Positions 6,799-16,729 are shown, counted from the first letter of the stretch. The stretch is DNA of 17,599 nucleotides from Sulfurivirga caldicuralii (GCA_015661715.1 DQVN01000048.1:1-17599); one strand, 5' to 3'. Translations and numbers: made by a program. Notes: generated by a model from the letters alone, not told the origin.

Positions 6799-7568
6799 GG
6801 TTTGTGCAATGGCTGGGTCATCACAGCCTGAGCCGTATTCGTGCCGCGGGCCGACTGGGATTGTTTCTGTTTTCTCTGCTGCCGGCGCTGCCCTATGCCC
6901 TATGGCGGGTCGCCTTGCTGCTGAAACAGGTGTACAACACCGGCACCCTGTCGCTGCCGATCATTATGACTGCCGGTCTGTTTGTCGGCATGGTGCTGGG
7001 GTTGCAGGGCTACAATGTGCTGGTGGACTATAACTCGGAAGAGGCGGTCGGCACCATGACGGCCCTGTCGTTGTTTCGTGAACTGGGGCCGGTGGTGGCG
7101 GCCTTGCTGTTTGTGGGGCGGGCCGGGTCGGCGCTGACGGCGGAAATTGGCCTGATGCGCTCCACTGAGCAGCTCTCCGCATTGGAGATGATGGCGGTGG
7201 ATCCGCTGAAATTTATCTTTGCCCCGCGCTTTCTGGCGGTGGTGATTGTGCTGCCCATGCTGGCTTTGATCTTTTCCGCCCTGGGGGTGTTAGGCGGGTA
7301 TCTGGTTGCTGTGGGCTGGCTCGGCGTGGATGAGGGCGCGTTCTGGTCGCAGATGATCAGTCATGTGGACTGGTATGATGATGTGATCAATGGGGTGATC
7401 AAGTCGGTGGTATTTGCGCTGTTGGTGGCGTTGCTTTCCCTGTTCCATGGCGCGGAGGCGGTGCCCACGTCCGAAGGGGTCAGTAATGCGACCACCCGCA
7501 CGGTGGTGCAGGGTTCTTTGGGCATTCTGGCGCTGGACTTTATTCTCACCGCATTGATGTTTAATTGA
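6792..7568 (+). CDS. mlaE: Phospholipid transport permease MlaE
   Basis: The 258-residue integral inner-membrane protein is the permease dimer of the MlaFEDB phospholipid transporter. It has the MlaE fold: an amphipathic N-terminal helix and then about five membrane helices. Conserved segments are IIMTAGLFVGMVLGLQGY, the loop LFRELGPVVAALLFVGRAGSALTAEIG, the coupling helix LMRSTEQLSALEMMAVDPL that contacts MlaF, and near the end GAEAVPTSEGVSNATTRTVV. Length matches E. coli MlaE (260). It starts inside the end of mlaF and is followed after 8 bases by mlaD. Confidence 0.97.
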   Translation: MLRFVQWLGHHSLSRIRAAGRLGLFLFSLLPALPYALWRVALLLKQVYNTGTLSLPIIMTAGLFVGMVLGLQGYNVLVDYNSEEAVGTMTALSLFRELGPVVAALLFVGRAGSALTAEIGLMRSTEQLSALEMMAVDPLKFIFAPRFLAVVIVLPMLALIFSALGVLGGYLVAVGWLGVDEGAFWSQMISHVDWYDDVINGVIKSVVFALLVALLSLFHGAEAVPTSEGVSNATTRTVVQGSLGILALDFILTALMFN

Positions 7569-7576
7569 GGATGACA

Positions 7577-8050
7577 ATGGGTAAGCAGACAAAAATAGAA
7601 ATCGGTGTGGGCATTCTGGTGGTGTTGACGGTGGCGGCCCTGTTTATGATTGCGCTTCGGGCCAGCAACTTTACCGCCACTTTTCAGGATCGGCCCACCT
7701 ACACCCTCAGAGCCTATTTTGACAATATCGGCGGGTTGAAAGTGCGCGCGCCGGTCAAGCTCAGCGGTGTGGTGATCGGTCGGGTCAGCACGATTGGTAT
7801 TGATCCTGAAACCTATCAGGCATGGGTGACCATGAAAATCGATCAGGCCTATCGGTTGCCGTTGGATACATCGGCCTCGATTTTGACCAGTGGGCTGTTG
7901 GGAGATCAGTATATTGGCCTGGAGCCCGGTGGGGACGAAGAATACCTGGCGGATGGAGATGAGATAGAGATCACTCAGTCTGCCTTGGTGCTGGAGGATT
8001 TGATCGGGCAGTTTCTGGTGAAGATGAGTGATCAAGGGGGTGAGCAATGA
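7577..8050 (+). CDS. mlaD: Phospholipid transport MCE-domain protein MlaD
   Basis: The product (157 residues from this start) is the membrane-anchored MCE protein that forms a hexameric ring on MlaE and makes the hydrophobic channel for lipids. One N-terminal transmembrane helix (about residues 8-28, EIGVGILVVLTVAALFMIAL) precedes the MCE domain: YTLRAYFDNIGGLKVRAPVK, LSGVVIGRVSTIGID and ILTSGLLGDQYIGLEPGG. The C-terminal helix that lines the pore is kept (ALVLEDLIGQFLVKM), but the disordered tail seen in E. coli is nearly absent. The ATG at 7577 has GAGG 6 bases upstream and matches the family start; earlier in-frame codons (TTG 7565, ATG 7571) overlap that site. Its TGA overlaps the mlaC ATG. 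Confidence 0.96.
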   Translation: MGKQTKIEIGVGILVVLTVAALFMIALRASNFTATFQDRPTYTLRAYFDNIGGLKVRAPVKLSGVVIGRVSTIGIDPETYQAWVTMKIDQAYRLPLDTSASILTSGLLGDQYIGLEPGGDEEYLADGDEIEITQSALVLEDLIGQFLVKMSDQGGEQ

Positions 8051-8712
8051 AGCGCAGAATGCTGATGGTTTGGATGGCGGCGCTGGCGCTGACATGCTTT
8101 CTGCCTGTGCAGGCGGGGGAGCCTGCGGGTAAGCCGGATGAGTTTATTGAGGATGTGACCCATGCGCTGTGGCAGGCATTGGCGCAAAATCGCGAGCACT
8201 TTGCTCAAGATCCTAAGGCGTTGAAAGCTTTTGTCGAGAAGGCGGTCTTGCCCCATGTGGCGGTGGAGAAAATGGCCCGTTACGCCATGGGTAAATTCTG
8301 GCGCAAGGCCAGTAGAGCGCAGCAGCAACGGTTCGTTGCCGCTTTTACGGATATGTTGCTTAGAAGTTATGCCAATACCCTGCTGAACTTGAAAATCCAG
8401 TCCATGCGCGTTGCTAAAGTGGTGCCGGGCAAGCGGGGCCGTTATCAGGTGGAGCAACAGGTGGTGCGGGAAAATGCCCCGGAAACCAAAGTGGTTTATC
8501 GAGTTTATTGGGATAAAAAGGCACAGCGTTGGAAGATCTATGATGTGGTGGCGGAAAATGTCAGCCTGTTGCTCAATTACCGCAAGGTCTTCACCACTGA
8601 ACTGCAGAAAAAGGGTATCGATCAGGTGATCGAGGAGCTGGAAGCCAAAAATCAAGCTTTTCTGCAGGGGCAATCTACCCATGAGGGGGCAAACCGTGGC
8701 GCAGGTGAGTAA
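8047..8712 (+). CDS. mlaC: Periplasmic phospholipid carrier MlaC
   Basis: MlaC shuttles single phospholipids between the outer-membrane MlaA-porin complex and the inner-membrane MlaFEDB. The 221-residue precursor has a signal peptide (basic MKRR, hydrophobic MLMVWMAALALTCFL, probable cleavage after PVQA). The mature part shows the Ttg2/MlaC family pattern: FVEKAVLPHVAVEKMARYAMGKFWRKAS, QQRFVAAFTDMLLRSYANTLL and the C-terminal WKIYDVVAENVSLLLNYRKVF. Length is normal. The start forms an ATGA with the mlaD stop, and the 3' end overlaps the mlaB start. No mlaA gene is present in the window. Confidence 0.96.
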   Translation: MKRRMLMVWMAALALTCFLPVQAGEPAGKPDEFIEDVTHALWQALAQNREHFAQDPKALKAFVEKAVLPHVAVEKMARYAMGKFWRKASRAQQQRFVAAFTDMLLRSYANTLLNLKIQSMRVAKVVPGKRGRYQVEQQVVRENAPETKVVYRVYWDKKAQRWKIYDVVAENVSLLLNYRKVFTTELQKKGIDQVIEELEAKNQAFLQGQSTHEGANRGAGE

Positions 8713-9007
8713 TCCGTTGCGCCAGGTAGGCGAGCATTTGTATGTCAGCGGCCCTTTAACCCTGGAGACCGTCCCTGCCCTGGAAAAAGCCCTCTCCAGC
8801 CTGCGGCCGGGTATTCGTCAGGTGGATTTGTCTGCACTGACCCGCGTGGACAGTGCCGCGCTAGCCTGGTTGTTGGCCTTGTGTGAGCGTGCGGAAGGGG
8901 GTCCCCCAGTTTTTTTGCACGCGCCGAAAAACCTGCGTGTTCTGGCTCAGCTCTATGAGCTGGATTTCCTCCATTTTGCACCGCAAATGCCTGAAAACGC
9001 AGCATGA
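8681..9007 (+). CDS. mlaB: STAS-domain protein MlaB
   Basis: The 108-residue product is the small cytoplasmic STAS protein that binds MlaF and stimulates the transporter's assembly and ATPase activity. The STAS core is visible: GEHLYVSGPLTLETVPALEKAL, RQVDLSALTRVDSAALAWLLAL, then FLHAPKNLRVLAQLYELDFL. At the functional position where E. coli MlaB has a threonine (VDTGGL), this protein has serine (S58 in VDSAAL). The start is ambiguous: the ATG at 8681 has AGGGG about 11 bases upstream and overlaps mlaC by 32 bases, while a GTG at 8696 has GAGGGGG about 6 bases upstream. Its TGA overlaps the next ATG as ATGA. Confidence 0.93.
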   Translation: MRGQTVAQVSNPLRQVGEHLYVSGPLTLETVPALEKALSSLRPGIRQVDLSALTRVDSAALAWLLALCERAEGGPPVFLHAPKNLRVLAQLYELDFLHFAPQMPENAA

Positions 9008-9915
9008 ATAGGGCTGCGGTGGAATTCTGTGGCGTACGCAAGCGCTATGGTGAGCTGTGGGCACTGCGCGGTATTGATCTGACCATTCCACAAGGTAGCT
9101 TCTTTGCCCTGTTGGGGCACAATGGGGCGGGCAAATCTACGCTCATCAACGCCATGGCCGGGCTGGTGCGCTTGACCAGCGGTCAGATCCGGGTCATGGG
9201 CCATGATGTGGTGCGTGACTATCGTGCCAGCCGCCGCGCCTTAGGGGTGGTGCCGCAGGAGCTGATCGATGAGCCCTTCTTTTCCGTGCGCCAGTTGCTG
9301 ACGCTGCAATCCGGTTATTTTGGCCTGCGTGGCCGCCAGCAGGCAGCCTGGATCGATGAGTTGCTGGCGCGCTTGAGCTTGAGCGACAAGGCGGATGTCA
9401 AAACCCATCAGCTTTCCGGCGGCATGAAGCGGCGCGTACTGATCGCCATGGCGCTGGTACACCATCCGCAGGTGTTGGTGCTGGATGAACCCACGGCCGG
9501 GGTGGATGTGGGCTTGCGCCAGAATCTGTGGGCCTTTGCTCAGGAGTTGCACCAGAAGCGGGGGATGACCATTATCCTCACCACCCACTATCTGGATGAG
9601 GCGGAGGCCTTGTGTGATCGGATCGCCATTATTCACAAGGGTGCGCTGCTGGCGGTGGAGGATAAGGCGAGCCTGTTGGCGCGCTATCCGTGGAAACATA
9701 TTGAGCTGACCGGTACGGGCACATTGCATGGGCCGTTGAGCGATTATCTGTTTTCCCGTCAGGCGCAAGGATGGGTGTTCCGCGTACCGCGCAGCCTGCC
9801 CATGGCGCAGTTTCTGGCCTGGGTGGAAACCAGCGGCCTGCAATGGGTGGATCTGAAGGTGCGCGAGGCGGATTTGGAGCAGGTGTTCATGCAGTTGACT
9901 GAGGAGGTGGCATGA
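9004..9915 (+). CDS. ABC-2 type transporter ATP-binding protein, YadG-like
   Basis: The 303-residue protein is the ATPase of an ABC-2 (drug/polysaccharide-type) exporter. Walker A is GHNGAGKST (residues 38-46), the Q-loop segment is VVPQELIDEPFFSVRQLL, the signature is LSGGMKRRVLIAMAL, Walker B is VLVLDEPTAGVDVG and the H-loop is LTTHYLDEAEAL. The QELIDEPFF/SVRQLL segment and the roughly 80-residue C-terminal extension ending in LEQVFMQLT are like E. coli YadG. It is coupled by 4-base overlaps to mlaB before and to the permease gene after. The substrate is unknown; placement in an envelope operon suggests an envelope-related role, but that is inference. Confidence 0.93.
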   Translation: MNRAAVEFCGVRKRYGELWALRGIDLTIPQGSFFALLGHNGAGKSTLINAMAGLVRLTSGQIRVMGHDVVRDYRASRRALGVVPQELIDEPFFSVRQLLTLQSGYFGLRGRQQAAWIDELLARLSLSDKADVKTHQLSGGMKRRVLIAMALVHHPQVLVLDEPTAGVDVGLRQNLWAFAQELHQKRGMTIILTTHYLDEAEALCDRIAIIHKGALLAVEDKASLLARYPWKHIELTGTGTLHGPLSDYLFSRQAQGWVFRVPRSLPMAQFLAWVETSGLQWVDLKVREADLEQVFMQLTEEVA

Positions 9916-10673
9916 ACGGCTGGGGTGTGTGGACGCTATTTGTCAAGGAGGTGCGCCGTTTCTGGTCGGTGCTGGTGCAGACGGTATTGGCGCCGGTGGT
10001 GACCACGCTGTTGTATCTGCTGGTCTTTGGTCATGTGCTCCAGGAAGGGGGCGTGGCATTTGCCGGGGTGGCCTATGCCCATTTCCTCATTCCCGGTTTG
10101 ATCATGATGGCGCTGATGCAGAATGCATTTGCCAATAGCTCATCCAGTCTGCTGCAATCTAAGATGCATGGTAATCTGACCTTTATTTTGCTGGCGCCAC
10201 TTTCGCCGTGGGAGTTTTATCTGGCGTTTGTGGCCGCCGCGGTGGTGCGTGGTCTGGTGGTGGGCGGGGTAATTTTTTTAGTGGGGTGGTTGGTTTATGG
10301 GTTGACCTGGCAGTCCGCCGGTTGGATCATCCTGTTTGCTCTATTGAGTGCGGCGGTGATAGGGGCCTTGGGGCTGCTGGCGGGTATTCTGGCGGATAAA
10401 TACGATCATCTGGCCGCTTTTCAGAACTTCATTATTGTGCCGCTGACCTTTCTTTCCGGTGTGTTCTACTCCATTCACCGCTTGCCGGAAGCCTGGCAGT
10501 GGGCCTCCCATCTCAACCCGTTCTTCTACATGGTGGATGGGTTTCGCTATGGTTTTTTCCTGCAAAGTGATGTGGCAGTGGAGGTGAGTCTGGCGGTGAC
10601 AAGTGGCTTTTTGCTGTTTGTCAGTGGCGTGAACCTGTGGCTGCTGACAAAAGGGGTTAAAATACGCCACTGA
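9912..10673 (+). CDS. ABC-2 type transporter permease, YadH-like
   Basis: The 253-residue inner-membrane protein is the permease of the ABC-2 exporter encoded with the preceding ATPase. About six membrane helices are visible, starting with a cytoplasmic amphipathic segment WTLFVKEVRRFWSVL. The ABC-2 permease signature near residues 175-215 is complete: FIIVPLTFLSGVFYSIHRLPE, WQWASHLNPFFYMVDGFRYG. Length fits YadH (256 in E. coli). The start overlaps the ATPase stop as ATGA, so the two are translated together. The BolA-family gene follows after a very short gap. The transported molecule cannot be told from sequence. Confidence 0.93.
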   Translation: MNGWGVWTLFVKEVRRFWSVLVQTVLAPVVTTLLYLLVFGHVLQEGGVAFAGVAYAHFLIPGLIMMALMQNAFANSSSSLLQSKMHGNLTFILLAPLSPWEFYLAFVAAAVVRGLVVGGVIFLVGWLVYGLTWQSAGWIILFALLSAAVIGALGLLAGILADKYDHLAAFQNFIIVPLTFLSGVFYSIHRLPEAWQWASHLNPFFYMVDGFRYGFFLQSDVAVEVSLAVTSGFLLFVSGVNLWLLTKGVKIRH

Positions 10674-10681
10674 TAAGAAAA

Positions 10682-12183
<1,502 letters not shown>

Positions 12184-12185
12184 CC

Positions 12186-12830
12186 ATGACGCATGCCAAT
12201 ACGTTGACCATTGCCCTCTCCAAAGGGCGTATTCTCAAGGAAACCCTGCCGTTGCTGGAGACGGCTGGTATCGTACCGTTGGAACATCCGGACAAGAGCC
12301 GCAAGCTGATTCTGGATACCAATCTCCCCCATGTGAAGTTGCTGGCTGTGCGTGCCACCGATGCGCCCACCTATGTCAACTATGGCGCGGCGGATATGGG
12401 GGTGGCCGGTAAGGATGTACTGATGGAGGCGGATGGCGACAATCTCTATGAGTTGCTGGATCTGAAAATCGCCCCCTGCCGATTAATGGTGGCCGGGCCT
12501 CAAGGGGCGCAGCCGGCCGGGCACCGGTTGCGGGTGGCTACCAAGTATGTGCGCTCAGCACGGCAGTACTTCGCCGCCAAGGGTGAACAGGTGGAGCTGA
12601 TCAAACTCTACGGCTCCATGGAGCTGGCGCCTTTGGTGGGGTTGAGTGATGTCATCGTAGACCTGGTAGATACCGGCAATACCCTGAAGGCCAATGGCCT
12701 GGTGCCCTTGGAGCATATTGCGGAGATCTCCTCGAGGCTGATCGTCAACCAGCATGCTTATAAGCTGAAACACCATATAATCGTGGATCTGGTTCAACAA
12801 TTGCAACAGGCGGTGAACGACAATGGCTGA
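12186..12830 (+). CDS. hisG: ATP phosphoribosyltransferase, short form (HisG-S)
   Basis: HisG condenses ATP and PRPP, the first step of histidine biosynthesis. At 214 residues this is the short catalytic form, lacking the roughly 80-residue C-terminal regulatory (ACT-like) domain of the long enzyme (299 in E. coli). The core motifs are present: [18 protein letters not shown] at the N-terminus, [28 protein letters not shown] and the PRPP-binding region [20 protein letters not shown]. Short forms work in a complex with the HisRS-like regulatory subunit HisZ, which is not encoded in the window. The ATG follows the murA stop by 2 bases and the 3' end overlaps hisD by 8 bases. Confidence 0.97.
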   Translation: MTHANTLTIALSKGRILKETLPLLETAGIVPLEHPDKSRKLILDTNLPHVKLLAVRATDAPTYVNYGAADMGVAGKDVLMEADGDNLYELLDLKIAPCRLMVAGPQGAQPAGHRLRVATKYVRSARQYFAAKGEQVELIKLYGSMELAPLVGLSDVIVDLVDTGNTLKANGLVPLEHIAEISSRLIVNQHAYKLKHHIIVDLVQQLQQAVNDNG

Positions 12831-14124
12831 AATCAAAAAATTGGATGCCCGCGAGCCGGGCTTTCGCCAGCAATTAGAGGCGTTGCTGGCCTGGGAGAGC
12901 GTCTCAGATGACAAGGTCAATCAAATTGTCCTGGAGATTCTCAATAATGTGCGCACCCGCGGCGATGCCGCAGTATTGGAATATACCGCCCGCTTTGACC
13001 GCCTGAAGCTGACCGATGCCAGTGAGCTGGAAATTCCCTCATCCCGCTTGCAGCAGGCGCTGGCACAGATCAGCCCCGAGCTGCGTGAAGGGCTAGAGCT
13101 GGCAGCCCAGCGCATCCGCGACTATCACAAACATCAGTTGGAGGAGAGCTGGTCCTATCGGGAAGCGGACGGAACGCTGCTGGGGCAGAAGATTACGCCT
13201 CTGGATCGGGTGGGGCTGTATGTGCCCGGGGGTAAGGCGGCCTATCCCTCTTCGGTATTGATGAATGCCATTCCTGCGAAGGTGGCGGGGGTGGAGAGCT
13301 TAATCATGGTGGTGCCCGCACCGGATGGTGAACTCAATGAGATGGTGCTGGCGGCGGCGGCCATTGCCCAGGTGGATCGGGTCTTTACCGTCGGCGGCGC
13401 TCAGGCGGTGGCGGCCTTGGCTTATGGCACGGAAACCATTCCGCAGGTGGACAAGATCGTCGGCCCTGGCAATATCTTCGTGGCCACGGCCAAGCGGTAT
13501 GTCTATGGCACGGTGGGTATTGACATGATCGCCGGGCCGTCGGAGATTCTGGTGGTGTGTGATGGCAAAACGAATCCGGACTGGATCGCCATGGATCTGT
13601 TCTCCCAAGCGGAGCATGATGAAGACGCCCAGGCGATATTGGTCAGTCCTGATGCCCAATTCATCAAGGAAGTGGAGGCGAGCATCGACAAGTTGCTGCC
13701 CACCATGCCGCGCCGTGACATCATAGCCACGGCGCTGCGCAACCGGGGCGCGCTGATCACGGTAGAAGATATGGATCAAGCAGTGGAGATGATCAATATC
13801 ATTGCCCCGGAGCACTTGGAGCTGTCGGTGGATGATCCAGAGGCGCTGCTGCCCAACATTCGCCATGCCGGCGCCATTTTCATGGGACGCTACACCGCAG
13901 AAGCCCTGGGCGACTATTGCGCGGGGCCCAACCATGTACTGCCTACCAGCCGTACCGCGCGCTTCAGCTCGCCGCTGGGGGTGTATGATTTCGTCAAACG
14001 CTCCAGTTTGATTATGGTCTCTGAAGCGGGAGCGCAGACATTGGGACGCATTGCCGCCACCCTGGCGGATGGAGAAGGGTTGCCGGCCCATGCTCAGTCT
14101 GCGCGCTATCGCTTGAAGGGTTGA
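12823..14124 (+). CDS. hisD: Histidinol dehydrogenase
   Basis: HisD is the NAD-dependent zinc enzyme that oxidises L-histidinol through the aldehyde to L-histidine, the last step of the pathway. The 433-residue length is standard. Family motifs in order are [70 protein letters not shown] and [13 protein letters not shown]. Residues equivalent to the zinc ligands and catalytic groups are all present: Q262 and H265 (SQAEH), E330 and H331 (APEH), D364, H371 and H423. The start lies inside the end of hisG, implying coupling. A stem-loop follows 23 bases after the stop, before hisC. Confidence 0.98.
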   Translation: MAEIKKLDAREPGFRQQLEALLAWESVSDDKVNQIVLEILNNVRTRGDAAVLEYTARFDRLKLTDASELEIPSSRLQQALAQISPELREGLELAAQRIRDYHKHQLEESWSYREADGTLLGQKITPLDRVGLYVPGGKAAYPSSVLMNAIPAKVAGVESLIMVVPAPDGELNEMVLAAAAIAQVDRVFTVGGAQAVAALAYGTETIPQVDKIVGPGNIFVATAKRYVYGTVGIDMIAGPSEILVVCDGKTNPDWIAMDLFSQAEHDEDAQAILVSPDAQFIKEVEASIDKLLPTMPRRDIIATALRNRGALITVEDMDQAVEMINIIAPEHLELSVDDPEALLPNIRHAGAIFMGRYTAEALGDYCAGPNHVLPTSRTARFSSPLGVYDFVKRSSLIMVSEAGAQTLGRIAATLADGEGLPAHAQSARYRLKG

Positions 14125-14147
14125 GCTTAAACCGCTGAGGGGCTGAA

Positions 14148-14178
14148 AAAGCGCATCGGGGCGGATGCGCTTTGTTTT
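14148..14178 (+). terminator. Hairpin with short T run between hisD and hisC
   Basis: A perfect 10-bp stem (AAAGCGCATC / GATGCGCTTT) with a GGGGCG loop is followed by GTTTTA, starting 23 bases after the hisD stop. It has the form of a Rho-independent terminator. The hisC ribosome-binding site AGGGTGGG begins within about 10 bases of the stem, leaving no room for a separate promoter. It may therefore be a partial terminator or attenuator that lowers hisC expression, or a stability hairpin. Confidence 0.75.
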
Positions 14179-14195
14179 ATAGGGTGGGTCAAAAG

Positions 14196-15254
14196 ATGAG
14201 TCGATTCTGGAGCCAACAGGTGCATGCCTTAACCCCCTATGTGCCGGGGGAGCAGCCGCAGATGGCGCGGTTGATTAAGCTCAACACCAATGAAAATCCC
14301 TACCCACCATCGCCGAAGGTGATTGCTGCGGTGCAGGCGGCAGCGGATGCGCGGTTGCGCCGCTATCCAGACCCTGCGGCCACCGCCCTGCGCCAGGCCA
14401 TTGCGGATTACCATCAGGTGGCGCTGGAGAATGTCTTTGTGGGCAATGGCTCGGATGAGGTGCTGGCGCATACATTTCAGGCTTTGCTCAAACATCCGGC
14501 GCCGCTGCTGTTTCCCGATATCACCTACAGTTTCTATCCGGTCTATTGCGCCCTGTTTGCCATTGATTACCGCCAGGTGCCCTTGCGTTCGGACTTTTCC
14601 CTGTGTCTGCAGGATTATGAGCAGCCCAATGGGGGCATTATCTTTCCCAATCCCAACGCGCCCACCGGCCGGGCAGTCGCCTTGAGCGAGATTGAGGCGC
14701 TGCTACAGCGCAATCAGGATAGTGTGGTGGTGGTGGATGAGGCCTATGTGGATTTTGGGGCCGACAGCGCCATTCCATTGATCCAGGTGTATGACAATCT
14801 GCTGGTGGTGCAGACCCTGTCCAAGTCCCGTTCCCTGGCCGGGCTGCGCATCGGCTTTGCCATCGGCCATGCGGATCTGATCGAGGGGTTGACTCGGGTG
14901 AAGGACAGTTTCAATTCCTATCCTCTGGATCATCTGGCCCAGGTGGCCGGGATCGCTTCGTTTGCGGATGAAGACTATTTCCAGCAGACACGCCAGCGCA
15001 TTATGGCTGACCGGGAGCGGCTGCAGGAGGCGTTAATAGCGTTGGGATGTGAGGTGCTGCCCAGTGCGGCCAACTTCCTATTTGTACGCCCGCCGGTGGC
15101 GGCGGCGGAGGTGATGCAGGCACTGCGATCCCAGGGGATCATCGTGCGCCACTTCAATGCACCGCGTATTCAGGATTGGCTGCGCATCAGCGTCGGCGCA
15201 GCACAAGAGAATGAGGCGCTGGTGCAGGCTTTGCGGGAGATTGTGCATGGTTAA
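14196..15254 (+). CDS. hisC: Histidinol-phosphate aminotransferase
   Basis: HisC is a PLP-dependent fold-type I aminotransferase that converts imidazole-acetol phosphate and glutamate to histidinol phosphate. The 352-residue protein shows [44 protein letters not shown], the cofactor-contacting aspartate and tyrosine in [10 protein letters not shown], the PLP lysine K210 in [14 protein letters not shown], and NFLFVRPP and [11 protein letters not shown] near the C-terminus. The ATG at 14196 has AGGGTGGG about 7 bases upstream; an upstream in-frame TTG at 14172 lies inside the terminator hairpin and is unlikely. The last 8 bases overlap the next gene. Substrate assignment is backed by the neighbouring hisG and hisD. 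Confidence 0.96.
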   Translation: MSRFWSQQVHALTPYVPGEQPQMARLIKLNTNENPYPPSPKVIAAVQAAADARLRRYPDPAATALRQAIADYHQVALENVFVGNGSDEVLAHTFQALLKHPAPLLFPDITYSFYPVYCALFAIDYRQVPLRSDFSLCLQDYEQPNGGIIFPNPNAPTGRAVALSEIEALLQRNQDSVVVVDEAYVDFGADSAIPLIQVYDNLLVVQTLSKSRSLAGLRIGFAIGHADLIEGLTRVKDSFNSYPLDHLAQVAGIASFADEDYFQQTRQRIMADRERLQEALIALGCEVLPSAANFLFVRPPVAAAEVMQALRSQGIIVRHFNAPRIQDWLRISVGAAQENEALVQALREIVHG

Positions 15255-15993
15255 ACGGGATGATCTGGCGGTTTACTGCCATCAGTTGCTCAATGTGGAC
15301 GACTTCCATGACTATGCCCCCAATGGCCTGCAAGTGGAAGGGCGGGAGACGATTCATACCCTCATCACCGGTGTCACCGCCAGTCGAGCACTGATTGAGC
15401 GGGCGATTGCCCTCAAAGCGGATGCCATCATGGTGCATCACGGCTGGTTCTGGAAAGGGGAGCCCGCGCCGTTGACCGGTATGAAGGGGGCGCGGGTGCG
15501 TCTGCTGATGCAGCATGATATCAGTCTGTTCGCCTATCATCTGCCGTTGGATGCCCATCCTGAACTGGGCAATAACGCACAGTTGGGCAAATTATGGGAG
15601 CTGACAGATGAGACGGCAGATCCCGCCAGTTTACTGCGCATTGGGCGCTTGTGCGAGGCGGAGCCCATAGAGGACTTTCTGCTGCGTATCGAGCGAACCT
15701 TGGGGCGGGCGCCGCTGCATCTGCCCGGGGGGCCGGCGCGGGTAGAGCGGATTGCCTGGTGTTCCGGCGCGGCGCAGAAGATGCTGCCTAAGGCGGCCGC
15801 GTGGGGAGCGGATGTGTTCGTCAGCGGCGAGGTATCGGAGCAGACTTTCCATGAAGCCGCGGAGTTGGGTGTGCACTATGTGGCCGCAGGCCATCATGCC
15901 ACGGAGCGGGTGGGGATTCAGGCTTTGGGTGCGTATCTTGAGGTAGACTTTGACTTGAATGTTCATTTTGTTGATCTGGTTAATCCAGTTTAA
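15247..15993 (+). CDS. Nif3-like dinuclear metal-binding protein (YbgI family)
   Basis: The 248-residue product matches the E. coli YbgI/Nif3 family, hexameric toroids with a dinuclear metal site; the biochemical role is not settled (GTP cyclohydrolase I type 2-like annotations are common but weak). All metal ligands are present at expected positions: H64 and H65 in [10 protein letters not shown]102 in YHLPLDAH, and H216 and E220 in [11 protein letters not shown]. Other family signatures are [11 protein letters not shown] near the N-terminus and [10 protein letters not shown] and [15 protein letters not shown] in the middle. I chose the ATG at 15247, 8 bases inside hisC, with GGGAG upstream; the open frame reaching back to 15157 is a hisC shadow. 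Co-translation with hisC is implied. Confidence 0.94.
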   Translation: MVKRDDLAVYCHQLLNVDDFHDYAPNGLQVEGRETIHTLITGVTASRALIERAIALKADAIMVHHGWFWKGEPAPLTGMKGARVRLLMQHDISLFAYHLPLDAHPELGNNAQLGKLWELTDETADPASLLRIGRLCEAEPIEDFLLRIERTLGRAPLHLPGGPARVERIAWCSGAAQKMLPKAAAWGADVFVSGEVSEQTFHEAAELGVHYVAAGHHATERVGIQALGAYLEVDFDLNVHFVDLVNPV

Positions 15994-16117
15994 ATAATGT
16001 TTATCTTTCTTTATAAATTTGTCTTATAAAGGTAGTTAATGATTTACCAAACAATCCTAATCGGTGAGGCTGTACTCGTTCAGTAGAATAGCCGAGTGGT
16101 TGCAAGAGGACGCATGT
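15994..16117 (+). promoter_or_regulatory. AT-rich leader, likely promoter region of the bc1 operon
   Basis: This 124-base gap is the longest non-coding stretch in the window and, in its first half, clearly AT-rich. Two TATAAA boxes (16012-16017 and 16025-16030) are possible -10 elements, but their -35 partners are weak. I see no GC-rich hairpin with a T run, so the upstream his/Nif3 transcript has no obvious terminator here. An AAGAGGA ribosome-binding site closes the region 7 bases before the petA ATG. Confidence 0.45.
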
Positions 16118-16729
16118 ATGAGCGAAACAAAAACCGTTGAGGTGAACTTAAAACGCCGCAAGATGCTTGTGGCGGCGACGGGTGTGATGGGCGCCACTGC
16201 GGCCACTTTTCTGGCGGTGCCTTTTGTCGCTTCCTGGCAGCCAAGCGAGCGAGCCAAAGCCTTGGGTGCGCCGGTGGATGTGGACATTTCCAAGATGGAA
16301 AATGGCCAGTTGATTACGGTCAACTGGCGCGGCAAGCCGGTGTGGGTGCTGAAACGAACGCCTGAAATGCTGGCTTCTTTGGAAAAACTGGCGGGGCAGT
16401 TGCGTGATCCTGAATCCAATGAATCCATCCAGCCGCCCTATTGTAAAAACCGGTATCGCTCCATTAAGCCTGAGTATTTGGTAGCGGTGGGTGTGTGTAC
16501 CCACTTAGGGTGTGCCCCTTTGTACAAGCCGCAAGTCGGCGATCCGGATCTGGGGGGTGACTGGCTGGGGGGCTTTTTCTGCCCCTGCCACGGCTCCCGT
16601 TTTGATTTGGCCGGATGCGTCTATCAGGCTGTCCCGGCTCCCACCAACCTGGAGATTCCCCCCCATCATTATCGCAGCGAAACCGTTATTCGTATCGGCG
16701 AAGATCCACAACAGGGAGGGCAGGCGTAA
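16118..16729 (+). CDS. petA: Ubiquinol-cytochrome c reductase Rieske iron-sulfur subunit
   Basis: The 203-residue product is the Rieske 2Fe-2S protein of the cytochrome bc1 complex, which takes electrons from ubiquinol at the Qo site and passes them to cytochrome c1. The N-terminus has a twin-arginine-type sequence (KRRKMLV, residues 12-18) followed by one membrane helix (about residues 18-38) that stays as an anchor. The cluster-binding boxes are complete: CTHLGC (C127, H129, disulfide C132) and CPCHGS (C155, disulfide C157, H158). The box spacing is of the proteobacterial type, with the insert PQVGDPDLGGDWLGG. The ATG at 16118 has AAGAGGA 7 bases upstream; an in-frame ATG at 16064 lacks such a site. 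Its TAA overlaps the petB ATG by one base. Confidence 0.97.
   Translation: MSETKTVEVNLKRRKMLVAATGVMGATAATFLAVPFVASWQPSERAKALGAPVDVDISKMENGQLITVNWRGKPVWVLKRTPEMLASLEKLAGQLRDPESNESIQPPYCKNRYRSIKPEYLVAVGVCTHLGCAPLYKPQVGDPDLGGDWLGGFFCPCHGSRFDLAGCVYQAVPAPTNLEIPPHHYRSETVIRIGEDPQQGGQA

Noticed and set aside
13300..14091. Antisense open frame of 263 codons in hisD
   Set aside because: Shadow of the hisD codon pattern; histidine- and arginine-rich with no domain, and hisD is intact with all catalytic residues.
15157..15246. N-terminal extension of the Nif3-family gene
   Set aside because: The extension lies inside the 3' end of hisC. The start at 15247 gives a family-typical length and places the metal ligands one residue from the E. 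coli numbering.
16064..16117. Upstream ATG for petA
   Set aside because: No ribosome-binding site, and the added residues do not fit the Rieske N-terminus. AAGAGGA stands 7 bases before 16118.
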